DNA from: Thunnus maccoyii | Taxonomy: Eukaryota; Chordata; Actinopteri; Scombriformes; Scombridae | DNA length: 64,000 nt | Reading direction: 5' to 3' | Assembly (NCBI RefSeq): GCF_910596095.1 | Contig: NC_056540.1 | Span: 23,906,001 to 23,970,000, forward strand | In this document: piece by piece, positions 38,368 through 50,759 of the stretch | Numbering within the stretch: the first letter of the stretch is position 1 | Layout: each line of letters starts with the position of its first letter | Notes under the pieces: model-generated | Database searches by the model: none | The model's input: only the letters and a program-made list of their open reading frames with translations | Told to the model about the DNA's origin: nothing | Made by a program: the position numbers and the translations under genes

Positions 38368-38869
38368 ATAATAACTGCTGGATCGATCATTTAACTCATG
38401 TAATGTATGCAAGAAAATCATAAACACTGAACGCCACAACGCCACAAATCTATGTTGTTATAGCTTACAGTTCAGCTGTTGCACTACTAAATAGGTGAAG
38501 TGTTCTGTTATCAAACAGGACTTTACATCTCACATCCCTCTTCTAATCCCTGCACTGGTCACTTTCATATATTCCTTCAAACTGGACTTTAACATTGTAC
38601 ATTGCATTCAAACTCAACTGTTACATAATTTAATTATTCATTGCACGTCACATTTAAATTTTGCACTGGTCACCATTTCTTGGTACATAGCACAGTCCAT
38701 ACTTCCTTTGTACAGTCTATATTTAATTTCAAGTTTCAGATCCCATTGCAAAACTATTATTATTCCACTCTGTGAGGAGATTTTAAATTTTTCATTTAAT
38801 GTTAGTACTACTTTGTTTAATTTATTATTTCATTATTATTATTATTTTTATTCTTCAAATGCCAAGACA

Positions 38870-39240
38870 TAGTGATTTTTTCCCTTTAAACTTCTCACAT
38901 GGTTTCATTTCAATAAATGTTCAAATGATCCAATATTTCACCAAAAATCAAGGATTAGAGAAAAGTCCAAAAACTGAAAACGGATTTGTGTATCAGAACT
39001 TTGTTTTTTCTTCATTCCTCTCCCATAAATTATCTCATGACCCCTCAGATTTATCTGGTAAGCCTTAGGATAGACCCGACCCCTATGTTGGGAACTATCT
39101 AACTGTATATAAAGTAGTTGAAACTAGCTCCACCTCCAGCAGCTACAACAGTAAGATGCTGCAACTCACTGATGCTTCAGTATTAATGATCTAATGATGT
39201 CATATATAATAATACATCAGTCAGAGGGACCAAACCACGT
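38870..39240. mobile_element. partial copy of the dispersed DNA element
   Basis: Matches 1993-2375 nearly base for base in the same orientation. Landmarks are ACTTCTCACATGGTTTCATT, ACCCCTCAGATTTATCTGG and ATGATGTCATATATAATAAT. Confidence 0.75.
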
Positions 39241-39508
39241 GGGCAACCACGTTAGGCGTTAATTTAGCGACCTCTAGCGGCGCATGTGCAGCAGGGAGAA
39301 ACATCCACATTTCCTTGACTTTTCATTAAGTTATTCTGTGTAATTCGTGTTTTCGATGAACTAGAGAACTTAGACACATTGTTTGTTGTGCTCCACATTG
39401 AATATTTGACAGTTACTGGCATTTATCTTTATCTTTCTTAACTCTATAACAGTTAACATAATATACAGCATTATCCGTTTGCTTGCAGTGACACGCCAAA
39501 TTTGTTAT

Positions 39509-39691
39509 CCTAGGATGGCGAAGTTATGACCCGCCCTACTCTGCGTCTGATTGGCTAGTACTCATTGCCTTCGTTGGTTGGGTTGGTTAAATTTAGACAT
39601 GAGGAGTGAGATTGGTTAAAGTTAAAGTAAGAATATCAGGGTAAGCCAATCAGAGGCAGAGTAGGGAGGGTCATTACTTTGCCATCCTAGG
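39509..39691. mobile_element. 183-bp MITE with about 45-bp terminal inverted repeats
   Basis: The left arm starts CCTAGGATGGCGAAGTTATG (39509) and continues to CTGATTGGC. The right arm ends GCCATCCTAGG at 39691 and is its inverse with a handful of mismatches. The middle of about 90 bp is non-coding. Flanking bases are TTAT on the left and TAAA on the right, so the target-site duplication is unclear. It lies about 140 bp beyond the 3' end of the tRNA gene. Confidence 0.7.
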
Positions 39692-39834
39692 TAAAGAAAT
39701 CGCGTACGATAACTCGCACATATTGTAAATGTCGACAATTTCAGAGGCAACACAACCTTTCAGTGTAGAAAGCAGCAATCTTTAGTACAAATATAAGAAA
39801 TTGTTAACTTGTGAACATTATAGAGCAAAAGTGA

Positions 39835-39916
39835 TGGCAGCGGTGGGATTCGAACCCACGCCCCCGAAGAGACTGGAGCCTTAATCCAGCGCCTTAGACC
39901 GCTCGGCCACGCTACC
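39835..39916 (-). tRNA. tRNA-Leu (anticodon AAG)
   Basis: The 82-nt minus-strand gene starts GGTAGCGTGGCCGAGCGG and ends CGCTGCCA. The acceptor stem GGTAGCG/CGCTGCC pairs with one G-U. The anticodon arm CTGGA-TTAAGGC-TCCAG gives anticodon AAG. A long variable arm (TCTCTTCGGGGGC) marks it as a class II tRNA, and the T arm contains GGTTCGAATCC. Internal A and B boxes are present. A pol III T-run terminator (TTTT) follows at 39830-39827. There is no intron. CCA is not encoded, as expected in a eukaryote. Confidence 0.97.
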
Positions 39917-40169
39917 GTGTTACCGCCAAGTTGTCAAATAGCTTTGTGAAGTTGAAAACAGTCGTTAACGTACTTTTAATATTTTCCAACGAGTCTACCC
40001 TCATTCGTATGTGGTGGATAAAAATATAAGCAAAATCTCGCAATTAGGCAGGAAACTTCAACAAACCAAGCAATTAAATCTGTCGACACTCTCAAACATC
40101 TTGTTTTCTCCTGAAGTGTTTTTTATCTGACGGTTGTTTTACCTTGTCTTTGTTGTAATTTAAATAGGG

Positions 40170-41556
40170 ACCAAGCACTTATACGAGGAACCTACTGTTT
40201 TTGTAAAGATTATTATTATTCTAGTACGCCATTGCATTTTTGAGGGGCTTGGGAGGCTCGAAAATTCACGAAAATTGGCACACAAGGTGAAAACTAAAGT
40301 TCAGTAGTGATTGGGCTCAGACATGGCCAGCAGGCCTCAAACGCAGGGCCATGTTGGGATAAAGTTGTTTTGATGTTCATGAAATTCAGTGGGATCCTTG
40401 CTGTCATCATTCTGGACATGATACATATTTTTGAAATTTTTTTCTGTGGACAGAAAGTCAGCCATTTTGGTTTTGTGCCTCAATTTTCATTTTACGCACA
40501 TGTTTGAGGCACTTAAAATGCAAAAAAACTTACAAAACTTTGCACCCAAATAGTTCGAACTACTAAATATTTGGATTATTATCCCTTATTACTTTTAGCA
40601 TTTTTTAGGTGCTAAGGGTGCCAGAAAACTCACACATCTATGCACATGTATCAGAAGTGGTGTTACTTGATATCTGATATCTTGGGTCTTGGGTTTGGAT
40701 GTGGCAAAAGCCCCACCTTTAAATTTGACGCAGATATAAGAAATTTGGTCGGCAGATGTAACATCTCCAGACTTGCCATTGAAAGGCATTGTACTTTAAT
40801 GAATTCCTCCTAGAGAATTAACCCGAGCGACTTCAAATTTGGTTGGTGTCATCTAAAGACCTTTGTGATGCCAAATTACGAAGCTTTTGAGTTTTTGTGG
40901 AACGCCCTTGATGTGGCATGCTGGTCAATTTTGCCCAAAACATGAAACAGGAAGATGTTGTAACTCCACTATACATTGTCCAATCTGCCCCAGATTTCTG
41001 ATGTTTGATAAGAGTCAAGACCCGAACACATCTACATGTCAATATTGAGTCATAGTCAAAGCGCCACTGACTAACAACTGGAAGTCAGCCTTATGTGACA
41101 GACATCGCATCTACATCGTGTGGTCTACATATGATTCACAGCAACATGATATGATATGATTAGTGTGTGTTCTTTAGCGCCACATAGTGGACACAGGAAG
41201 TGATTGTTTTCTCCTACATGCAATGTACAATATTCATGAAAAAGTATATCCATGTCACTTGCCCTCTGGTAAATGTATTACTGAATTAATATTTCACTTA
41301 TGTAGTATTGTCTACAGGCAACAGGAGGTGAAGCCCAAATGACACATATTTCATCAAATGTATACACAATGTCCAATATGTCATCTCCAGCGCGACATAC
41401 TGCACACAGGAAATATTTCACCCTTTCACACAATGTCCGATAATCCTGACAATTCAGAGCTGTGTCAGCTGACCTCCGGTAGTGATACCACAGCTGCTGC
41501 TCCCTCCGAGGCATGTGAGGTGTGAAGGCCCATTCATCGCTGCTTGCAGCTTTAAT
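40170..41556. repeat. interspersed repeat of about 1.4 kb, unclassified
   Basis: It starts near GGGACCAAGCACTTATACGAGG and ends CATCGCTGCTTGCAGCTTT. The inside lacks coding potential and contains reiterated wording such as CCAAATTTGG-type and AAAATTGGCACAC segments. I recognise the end sequence style from fish interspersed repeats but cannot assign a class. Confidence 0.45.
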
Positions 41557-42279
41557 TTTTTATTTTCCTTGTTTTTATTATAAATGCTCTTATTTTCTGC
41601 TTTTATATCAAGCACTTTGTGTTTCATTTCATGTGTGAATTGTGCTATAAAGTTTATTATTATCATTAACAGAACTGCAAACTACAGCCTCCAAATTGAA
41701 AGGGATGATGTATTACACATTAGTTTTAGAAAGATGAACCTAATCAGCTGTAATACACTTTATGGTCATTACTTCCTTATGATATTGTTATGATGACTTT
41801 TCTGTTATGCAAAGCAGTCACAACCTCAGCAAAATCAATTATTCAATTTGACATCAACAACATTCTTTTATAACATTTATTAGAATTTAAAGTATTGCTT
41901 GAGAAAAAATAAAACATGCTTCCTACCCCGACCCTTTAACACCTCATCTTAAACTATTTAAGAATATACTTAGCCTGAGGCAGTATGACAGTAGTACTTT
42001 GGTGTCAACACCGTCAGATATGGAAATCAAAAACAGAGCTGTGTACATTTAAAAAAAAGGTTTCAGAAAGAAGAAATTACAATAAAAACACAAACACATC
42101 TAACATACTAGACATATATAATGACATCACACTGTACAATATAAAAAAATGGATACATTACACCCATCATAAAATGTGCCAGAATAATGGCAGTGAAACT
42201 GAAACATGCTGGCCCTGGAGTCTCTTGGAGGACAGATAAGCACCGTTCAGAAGGAGGTAAGCAAGCTGGTCAAGTGGGC
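41557..42279. other. aurkb 3' flank and probable 3' UTR
   Basis: No gene. A minus-strand AATAAA lies at 41881-41876, about 400 nt past the aurkb stop codon, a reasonable polyadenylation signal for that gene. Confidence 0.4.
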
Positions 42280-45200
42280 TCAGGATTTCTTGGCGGGGCA
42301 GATGGGGGGCAAGACCCGGCGGGAATTGGCACGCACCCATGGGTGGTCGATGACGCTCTGTAGTGACAGACGATCGGTGGGGTTGTGGCGAAGCAGCTTG
42401 GAGATCAGGTCCCGTGCGCCATCCGAGATGTTCTTGGGGAACTTCAAATCCACCTGAGAACAGCAAGATGGCATTTTTTCATTTAATCTGTTGCAGCAGA
42501 AACTATTACATTCATCAGTATTTTATGTTAGTTGACTATATTATATCATAAGCACTCTAAAGTACAGTGATGATACTACAGAAAGTAGACATGCATGGTA
42601 CCAAATTTGACCTCAGCACAATCATTGGCTCCAAGGTTTCCCCAGAATTAACACAAATCAATAAATAACAGGTAAACTAGAGAGCACCCGTGTTATCACA
42701 ACTATTCATCATGGATACACAACCCTCAAGTTTCTATTTGGAATTTTTTTTTCAGTATTTGTGGAGTGCTTGATCAATGTTATACATAAATCATGTCCCA
42801 AATACTGATACTTATATTTCTAAAGACTTACTGCACACTACTAGGGGCAGGACGATACAGGCGACTGGTACAATACAGCATTCAAGGTTTGTCCGAACAC
42901 AATGAGGGTACAATGGAACAGTAAAAACATGTCCACAATGTTATCATTAAGATAAACAGTCTTGTATTCTCAGAGTATTTCTGGTGCCTGCAGAACAGAA
43001 ATAATCTCTTTATGACGACCTTAATGAAAGTCATGAGCTAAAACAGATTGGTCTCTCAATGTTGTTGCTGTAGTTTTGATCTCTTTGAATTTGGACTCTC
43101 CGAACAGCTAAAGTAAGTAAGGTAGGACAAAGTTGAAACAGAAATTTGTTTTGCATGTTGTGTGCAATGTGATTGATGTTTATAACAGTCTCACCTTCGT
43201 TTTATCTCCCAAATTAGTTGGCTAACTGTGAGTTAGTTAAAGGACAGTTTCACATTTTTTCCAAGTTTATCTCAAAACAATATTGACATGCTGATATGAA
43301 CATTTAAAGTATTATTGGTCACTGCAATTGTTCCTCCTGTCTGTGAAGAAATCTCTTCTTAAAGTGATTTCAGTGTAAGTGATAGGGGACAAAATCCAGT
43401 TCTCAGTCTGTGCAAAAATACACTCTAAAAGGACATCTGAAACTGCATCCTCAGCAATCTGAATGAGCAGACATTCAAACTGAAATCAGCCCCACGTTTA
43501 AACAATGCATAGGGCTGTGTTGCTTCAGGTACCAGTGAGACAGACGTGTAAATTTGAAGGCTTCCCAGATACAAAAAAACACTACACAGCAGCTCATAAT
43601 ACTCAGAGACAAGATTTAACATCTCTGGAAAGTTATCATGGCAGCAACTTTTTTATGTTTCCTTGTGACTATCATCAGGTGGAAGTTTCACGAAGGGCTA
43701 AAGTCGGTCCGAACACAGCCTTTTTGTAAAAATCAAGTGTTTATCTTCCAAAAGCTACTGACTTTTAACACAGATTTCCCTCTTGATGGTTCTTCAACAG
43801 TGTGACTAAGCTGCACTGCTGAACTAACTTCATATTTCTAACAGAGTGTTGACACCTCATATTATCTTCAACTCAACTTTAGAAGGCATTTTTGTCCATC
43901 ATCTCTCACACGGCTTAAGAAAGGATCTTTACTGCCAGTATAGACAGGAGGGACAATTACAGCGACCAATAATCCTTTCAGTATATGGACATGTAAGTAT
44001 TATTTTAAGGTAGACTTGAAGAGCTGGTAAGGCCCACTTATCACTATCCCAGTTGTAAAAAATTCAAGCAACCTGAAATGTTCCTCTCACATACCGCCGA
44101 CTAAAAAGTTGGTCATTTTGTTAAGATAACATTCATGCTTGTCCAATTGGCTGGACCAGACATCCTTAGAAAAGCACCAACCTTCATAATTCTTTTGTAT
44201 GTCTCTGAATGGCTGGCAGTTTCAAAAGGTGGGTTGCCGATCAAACATTCGTAGCAGAGAACCCCGATGCACCACAGGTCCACCTTCTCACTGTGTGTGT
44301 GGCCCTCAATCATCTCTGGGGGAAGATAGTCCAGTGTCCCGCACATTGTACGACGCCTGGAAAGATTTAAAAACAAGAGGTTTGACTTATGTGACAGGAT
44401 ATAGCAGTAAAGAGCAGTTTTGAACATAGTGGCTTGATGAGATTATGGAACCATAATGGCACTTCTCACCTCAGAGAAGGAGCGTGGACAGACCATCCAA
44501 AATCAGCAATTTTCAGCTCTCCGCGATAGCCGAGAAGCAGATTCTCTGGCTTGATGTCACGATGAATCACTTTCCTTTCGTGGCAGTACAGTAGTGCATC
44601 AGATATCTCCTCCATGTACTGGAAATTTAAAGAGGTTAGCATTAGATCACAACATCAAGATTTCAATGCTGTAAAAGCAGAATTATTTTGATTATTGATT
44701 CATCGTTTCAATCGGTTTTCCAAGCAAAAATACTGAACACTTTCTGAAGTGTAATAATTTGCTGCTTTTGCGCGTAATCAATTATAGTAAACTGAATATC
44801 TTTGGGCTTTAGACTGTTGGTCAGATAAAACAAGACATTTGAAGATGTCACTGTAGAAATTGTGATAAACATTTATTGGCCAAACAATGAATTGAGAAAA
44901 TAATGAACTCGTACTGTTGCAGTGCGCTGGTCATCAAATCTCCCACATCGCTGTAGCTCCTTGTACATTTCACCACGTGGGGCGTACTCAAGCACCAAGA
45001 ACACTCTCTTCCGATCATGGAAATAATTGTAGAAGCGCAAGATGTTGGGGTGCCTGAGAGGAAAACAGATTAGATTATGAGACATTCTGTAGACTATGAA
45101 AGAGGAATTTAAGTCCATGTGTTCAAGACAAACACAAAAACAAAGAAAATGTTCTGGGAAAAATGCAGCATCATTAGAACACTGGTTAGCAGTCAACTAG

Positions 45201-47820
45201 TCTATAATTAAAACAGACAATTACACAGATAAAAACTTTTCCTTGTTTTTATCAAAACAAGGAAAAGTGGAGACGCTTCAGTTACTCAGAAGTCTTCTTA
45301 AAGACACCAGCGGCATTTGGGAGCTGAATCATCAATAACTCAACTCAAGCAGTCCAGTGAGTACTTAGCAGCTGTTTTAAATATTTATAAAAATGCATGG
45401 CCCACTGACAAATGAAATTAAACCAGCTTTTATTTAGCAGCCTTGGTAGATACATGTGAGCAGCTGATGAATGTTCCGGTAATAGTCAGAAGATGGTAGC
45501 AAATATCCTGCCAGAAAATCTATGTACTGATATTTTGCCCTGAATTAAGTCCATCAGGCAGGCTTTACTCCCTGGTTAGTTTGAGGAAAGACATTATGTC
45601 GTTGATGGGTAAGGGATGAACTGAGTTAGAAAATAGGTTATTCCATATGGTGATTGGTTAGATTTACCATCATTCATATTATATGAAGATTTCTTTCTCA
45701 AAGACTGTGAGAAATTGACAAGACAGCAAAGTATGACAAATAATGTGGGCATAAGTTTAATTTGTGTCAATCGCTTTGATCATATGATAATAGAGAGACT
45801 GCTCATGGAACATATCTGAAATACAAGAATGTACAGTATTTGTGGCTCAACATCAACACACAAGTGATGACAAAACATTTTTGCAGGATACTAACTTGAG
45901 ATGGGCCTGAATCTCGATCTCCCTCCTGAGTTGATGCTCCACACCCTCCTTCTCCATCTGTGACTTGAACAACACCTTCAGCGCCACAATGGCTTGCAGC
46001 TTCTTCACCCTTGCAAGGTAGACATTGCCAAACTTGCCCTTCCCTAACGGCCGACCGATGTCAAAGTCATCAATTGTGATTTTCCTGAGGAAAAGTGCAG
46101 GGATGGACATTCTCATGATCATCGCAAGATGTTTAAAACTATTCATGAAAACAGAACTACAAACTATTACACAACTGGTGAAGGTCTAGAGAATACACTT
46201 ACTTTGAAGCTGAACTGGAGCTTGCACACTCTCTCCCAGGGCCTAAAAGTGAGAATACAATCAAAACATGCACATTTGTTGTGGTGTCTGAATGGCATCT
46301 GAATGTGAGGAGGGTGGCATTACCTGTGACAGCATTTTTGTCTGTCTCTAGACGTGGCTTCACCTGAACACGCTGTGGGCCTGTCACCATGCTGGGGGTT
46401 GCAAACTGATATTTGGAAGCAAACACACAAAAATGCAGTAGTAAGTACCTTATTGATAATTGATTGACAACACCATGATACAAAGTTACAAAAGAATGCA
46501 TATTTTATTAAACCAACACTAGTTTCCAGTATCTTCACACACTGGCATTTTTATTAACACAGTTTGTTAGTGGCAGTAAAATAGCTGCTAATGAAAATAT
46601 GACTGAACATAGTGGCCAGAGTTGCACATCTTTTTACAAAAATTACATCTTACCGGTCTTTGGAAACTTCTGGGCTCATAATTTTCCTTGTTCTGTAAAG
46701 AAATACACACATACAGATCACATTACATTTTAGCTACCATGTTCTTTGTCATCCAGACTTACATTTGTTGTTTCAGACATTGTCTAAAGTATGAAAAACA
46801 AACATTATGCTGATGAAATGACCTGCACCAACCATTCCTTAAAAGCAGCAGATGGCTCAAATTCTCAGGGATTTTTTTTTATTGCATAAAGAATTGTAGC
46901 TGCAGCCACTTTACTTAAGTTTTGTGCCGCTTTAAACCAGAATGATGACTTAAAGTGTAGACAGTGCTGTAAGGGCTCATCTGACTTCCTGTTTACTTGT
47001 GATTTTCACCCAGATATGTAGCAGCTTTTAAAGACATTTGATGTTTTTCAGTGAGGCCATTTTGGCTTTCTTTGCGTTTTCCCACTTACTTTTCTGATAT
47101 TTTGACCAGTGCTTATAAAAAATTCATATGATGTGCTCTAGATTTAATGTACCAAACAACTGACAGATTAATTGATAGTGAAAGTAATCGTTAGTTGCAG
47201 CTCTAATCTGCAGACTTTTAAAGTGTTCCTTCTGGTCTGGTACATTTTCAACATCACACTATAAAAAGATATGCTATGTCAGGCATTAATTATACACATC
47301 GGGTGGTCTGTTACCTTGTAATAAAGTAATGAAAGTCGGTTTATAATTTGGATTAAACATATTTTACTAATTAGCTGCAAGTGCTTCTGTAAGTACAATA
47401 AGCAGACTCTGTTAAAGGCCTGTTGCATGTTTAAACTAATAACGTTAACAGACTCTCGTTTTAAACAATGATGAAGGTTCAGTAGGCCTCTGTTGAGGCA
47501 GCTTTGCCTCATTTTACAGAATTTAACGTTACAGCTCCACGGGCTATTTTACTGTAAATAACACATACTAAGGTTTATCTTTGCTGTGTTCGTACGGCAT
47601 ATGTTGCCTGTTGTTATTATGTTTTATATACATGGTGACGTTACGATGTTTTAGCTTCGGAGAGTAGCTTAGCGAACCCAACGTTAGCCGGCTAAGTTAG
47701 CTGAAATCTATTTCAACTTGAGCAACATATTTTAAGTAGACAGCCGTTGTTCTGTGTTATTAGCTGTCGCCCAGTCCTACCTCACAATCAAAACATAAAT
47801 AAAACAAACGTTACCTGCAT
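42280..47820 (-). CDS. aurkb: Aurora kinase B
   Basis: Coding exons 47815-47820, 46763-46783, 46654-46692, 46324-46405, 46203-46242, 45896-46084, 44915-45053, 44470-44618, 44182-44356 and 42280-42453 sum to 1014 nt (337 aa; human AURKB 344). A KEN box lies at residues 11-13. The kinase domain starts about residue 70, with P-loop GKGKFG (77-82), VALK with catalytic Lys99, HRD at 191-193, DFG at 211-213 and activation-loop Thr225 in RRRTMCGT. The C-terminus [12 protein letters not shown] is the AURKB type, and LRRRTMCG differs from AURKA. AURKB is the kinase of the chromosomal passenger complex with INCENP, acting at centromeres and the midzone. The first ATG (47820) joins in frame to a second ATG at 46780, so translation may begin at either. 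Confidence 0.95.
45234..45268. repeat. short perfect inverted repeat in an aurkb intron
   Basis: Arms ACTTTTCCTTGTTTT and AAAACAAGGAAAAGT are separated by about four bases. It has no coding role; it could be a hairpin or the relic of a small insertion. Confidence 0.6.
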
Positions 47821-47899
47821 CGTCGTGAAGTAATGTAGCTAGTATTAACGTTTGTCTTTTTAGCGTGGAAAGCTCAGTCTTCCTATATTTTGAACTTCC

Positions 47900-48015
47900 T
47901 CGGCCGCCAACGTTTTCAAAAAGCCGCTCTGCTTGAACTCGATTGGTCGGTAGGCTGCAAATGGAGGGCTCCCATTGGCCAGAATTGTTACAAGAGAAAG
48001 CGCATGATTGGAGGA
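47900..48015 (-). promoter_or_regulatory. aurkb promoter: three CCAAT boxes and a CHR-like motif
   Basis: Inverted CCAAT boxes (ATTGG on the plus strand) lie at 47942-47946, 47974-47978 and 48007-48011, 32 and 33 bp apart. A TTTGAA motif (plus-strand TTCAAA at 47915-47920) follows about 22 bp downstream in gene direction. NF-Y boxes about one to three helical turns apart, upstream of a CHR, are the hallmark of G2/M genes controlled by DREAM/MuvB, a class that includes mammalian AURKB. Confidence 0.6.
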
Positions 48016-48099
48016 TACCGACGCTACTCAGACGTTGACCCGCCCACCGCCCCTCCCATTTATTACAGCATGGAAGTTGTGATTTAACCATGGCTTTAA

Positions 48100-49340
48100 C
48101 AGTCGTTTCTTATATTTAATGTTCAAAGATCTGTAGACTTCATTGAAAAAGCCAGTGGCGAAAAAAAAAGTTTGTGGACGGTTGTTGTGAACGTTGGCGA
48201 ATGAATGAACTGGGAGAAACAAAATTAGATATCGGACATTGGAAAATTAGACAGAAAATTAGACATCGGTAACGTTACACTTTACAAAGAAGCTGAAGAG
48301 AAGGCTGCTCAACTGAGGAGGTGAATCCGTCAAAGGACAGCCAGGATGCGGCGGAGGATGGAGAGGAGACGTGCTTTTAGCATGTCTCTATAACTTTGTA
48401 CGTTTGTCAAATCGTTATGCTTTTTATGTTAACCAGTCTACCCATTTATATGTAGACTTGACAGTTCACTTTCTACACCTAGATAAAAACTAATGTAACT
48501 TATGTAGTTTAATATTGTATAAAGTCTTTATTAGAGAGATGTTTTATTTTTTGTGTCAGCTGTAGTTTGTGGTACTGTTGAACTGTACTGGTTTATACTG
48601 AGGTGTTTCTAATATTTAGTCCATCTTCATTCATATAAATGGGATGGACAAACAGATTACATAAAAACTTATTAACCTTGCTGAGGTTAACATTTATTGC
48701 AGGGCTGTTTTATTAGACTACATTAGCTTTATCTAGGCCTACCTGTTAAACTAGCAAGTGCAGGGGAAGTTTGATACTTTTAATAGTTTAATAATATTGA
48801 AATGGATTAGCCTACATTCCACCTACATACCCGCTGCTTGTCTTCTTGGTACTCAAACATCAAGAGGTTAATACTCAGTCTGACAGGCCTTGTACAGTTA
48901 GGTGCACAAACATCACTATACATCAATGCAAGAAGTGCCTGTACCTCACCTATGTCATGTACATCATCAGTCATTAACCAGTACACACTTCAACACAAAC
49001 AGGACATTTCATGTCTTTGATACAGTAATCATGTGGGCTACGGGAACTTTTTTACTTAGAACCTGGGAAGACAGGTGTGCCCTTACACTACCTATCAAGC
49101 AATAAAAAGAAATAGAAACCCTAGAAACAGGTCAGATGTTAGAGGGAAATTTAATTCTAAAAGACTTCAGGCCAGAGAATTTATATTAGGAATTCTGTTG
49201 AATAAATATTAAATAGTAAAAACACATAATTAAGCAATAAATACACAATACATATAACAATTAATAAACAATCTTTTAAAAAAAGAGACCAAAGTCCCTT
49301 ACAAAGGTATGCACAAATGAATACCTATGTGCCTATCCTC
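48100..49340. other. transposon-flanking intergenic DNA
   Basis: No gene. A short plus-strand ATG frame at about 48344 (MRRRMERRRAF, then a stop) could be a remnant of the first exon of the Harbinger transposase found at 49.4-50.3 kb, but that is weak. Confidence 0.3.
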
Positions 49341-49359
49341 GCCATGTCCTTTTCTGGAG

Positions 49360-50275
49360 CTGACTTGAAACCAGCCAAGCTATCCAGGAACAGCATAGAC
49401 ATGCTGGTCCAGATGCTGCCCCAGGTGGAGCCATGAAAATTGAGGTGCTGGTCATTGTCCACTGACTTGCCTGTGGAGCCTCATACAGGGTAACTGCAGA
49501 CATCTTTGCCATGCCACCAGCCACAGTTTGCAGGACTGTCCAAAACATTGTGGAGAAAATGTTGACCATCTTCCACAAGGCTACTCATTTCCCCAAACCA
49601 GAGGAGATGGAGGAGGTGGGGGCTGGCTTTGTTCGCCTTGCTGGCCATGAGGCATTTCACTGCACTGCCATCGATGGGTGCCACATTGGGATTCTTCCTC
49701 CCGCAGAGCCACAGAAGAAGTGTTATTAAATAGAAAACTTTTCCCCTCTATGATACTGTAGGGCATCTGTGATGCCAAGAGCACATTAATGGATGTGTAC
49801 ATTGGAAATTTAGGATCTGTACATTATACGCGTGTCCTACACAGATCCCTCATGTATCAACAGGGCCTGTATCCACCAGCGGGGTACTTTCTACTAGGAG
49901 ATGGGGGATACCCACGCCTGCAGTGTCCCATTGCTATTACTACACCATAACGCCAGCCTGTAGCAAGTAAGAACACACACACACTCACAGCAAATTGTCA
50001 CTTTGGTCATTTTGAAATACACCATATATTTTGTATGTGAATTTTAATAAACAGGCCAAGTTGAAGCCCATTACAACAGGCACCACGCAAGAGCAAGAAA
50101 CATTATTGAGCGCACCTTTGGGGTCTTGAAAACGTGCTGGCACTCCATCTTTTGAGGGCCCTTCATGAGATCACCCCAAAGGTGATTGCTGCCTGCTGCA
50201 TCCTCCACAACATTAGTGTGGCAGCAGGTGATATCCTGGAGGAGGAGGAGGAGAAGGAGAAAGGCCCAGGCGATG
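49360..50275 (+). pseudogene. PIF/Harbinger transposase (HARBI1-like), decayed
   Basis: Plus-strand fragments match the DDE nuclease of PIF/Harbinger transposases: AMPPATVCRTVQNIVEKM, then GAGFVRLAGHEAFHCTAIDG with the first Asp (AIDGCH), then YFLLGDGGYPRLQ with the second Asp (GDGGYP), then ARARNIIERTFGVLKT with the Glu, then VIAACCILHNISVAAGDILE. The coding frame is broken by stops near 49430, 49470 and 49947 and by a frameshift near 50150. A GT-AG-like gap (about 49968-50051) may be the usual intron. An intact enzyme would bind element ends with its Myb-like partner and cut and paste the element. Confidence 0.75.
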
Positions 50276-50509
50276 TGTGTGTGTGTGTACATATGTTGTA
50301 TGTGTTCATTTGTTGCAATATTCTTTTTCTTGTTCTAATTTAAATTTAACTGCATGACTGTAAATAATTGAATACAACTGTAAAATACAGGACTTTGTAA
50401 TTGTTTTGTTTTGTTGTAAATATACACAGTACACTGTTGCTTTCAAGAATGGATTGCCTGGGTTGAATTTCAAACAATATTTATTTAGAATTTATCAACC
50501 AGTTTCTCA

Positions 50510-50730
50510 AACAAAGACAAATATACTGTTGCTGCCCTTTCCCTCTCCTTCTCTCTTGCTATTGCCTCTCTCCCTCTCCTCATCCCTCTCAGCTTGTTCC
50601 CTCATGAAATTCAGAAGAGTCTGACTCTCCCTGGGCCTCCTCCCATGGGCTGGCTGGCCTTGTCTTCTTCTGCAGAAGGGACATAGGCCGGTGTGCTGAC
50701 TGCGCCACCTGTAGCGGCAGTCAGGTTTGG
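50510..50730 (-). pseudogene. Harbinger accessory (Myb-like) protein fragment, C-terminal part
   Basis: On the minus strand a frame reads CPFCRRRQGQPAHGRRPRES, then QTLLNFMREQAERDEERERG, before degenerating. A charged coiled-coil tail with an LLNFMREQ.ERDEE pattern is typical of the second protein of fish Harbinger elements, which is usually transcribed opposite to the transposase. Only the tail is visible; no Myb/SANT segment was found. Confidence 0.4.
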
Positions 50731-50759
50731 TGCAACAACCAGGGGCGGACTAATCGAGT

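Noticed and set aside
49333-49802. Minus-strand ORFs opposite the Harbinger transposase
   Set aside because: The plus-strand frame holds the DDE motifs; the minus-strand ORFs have no homologous features.
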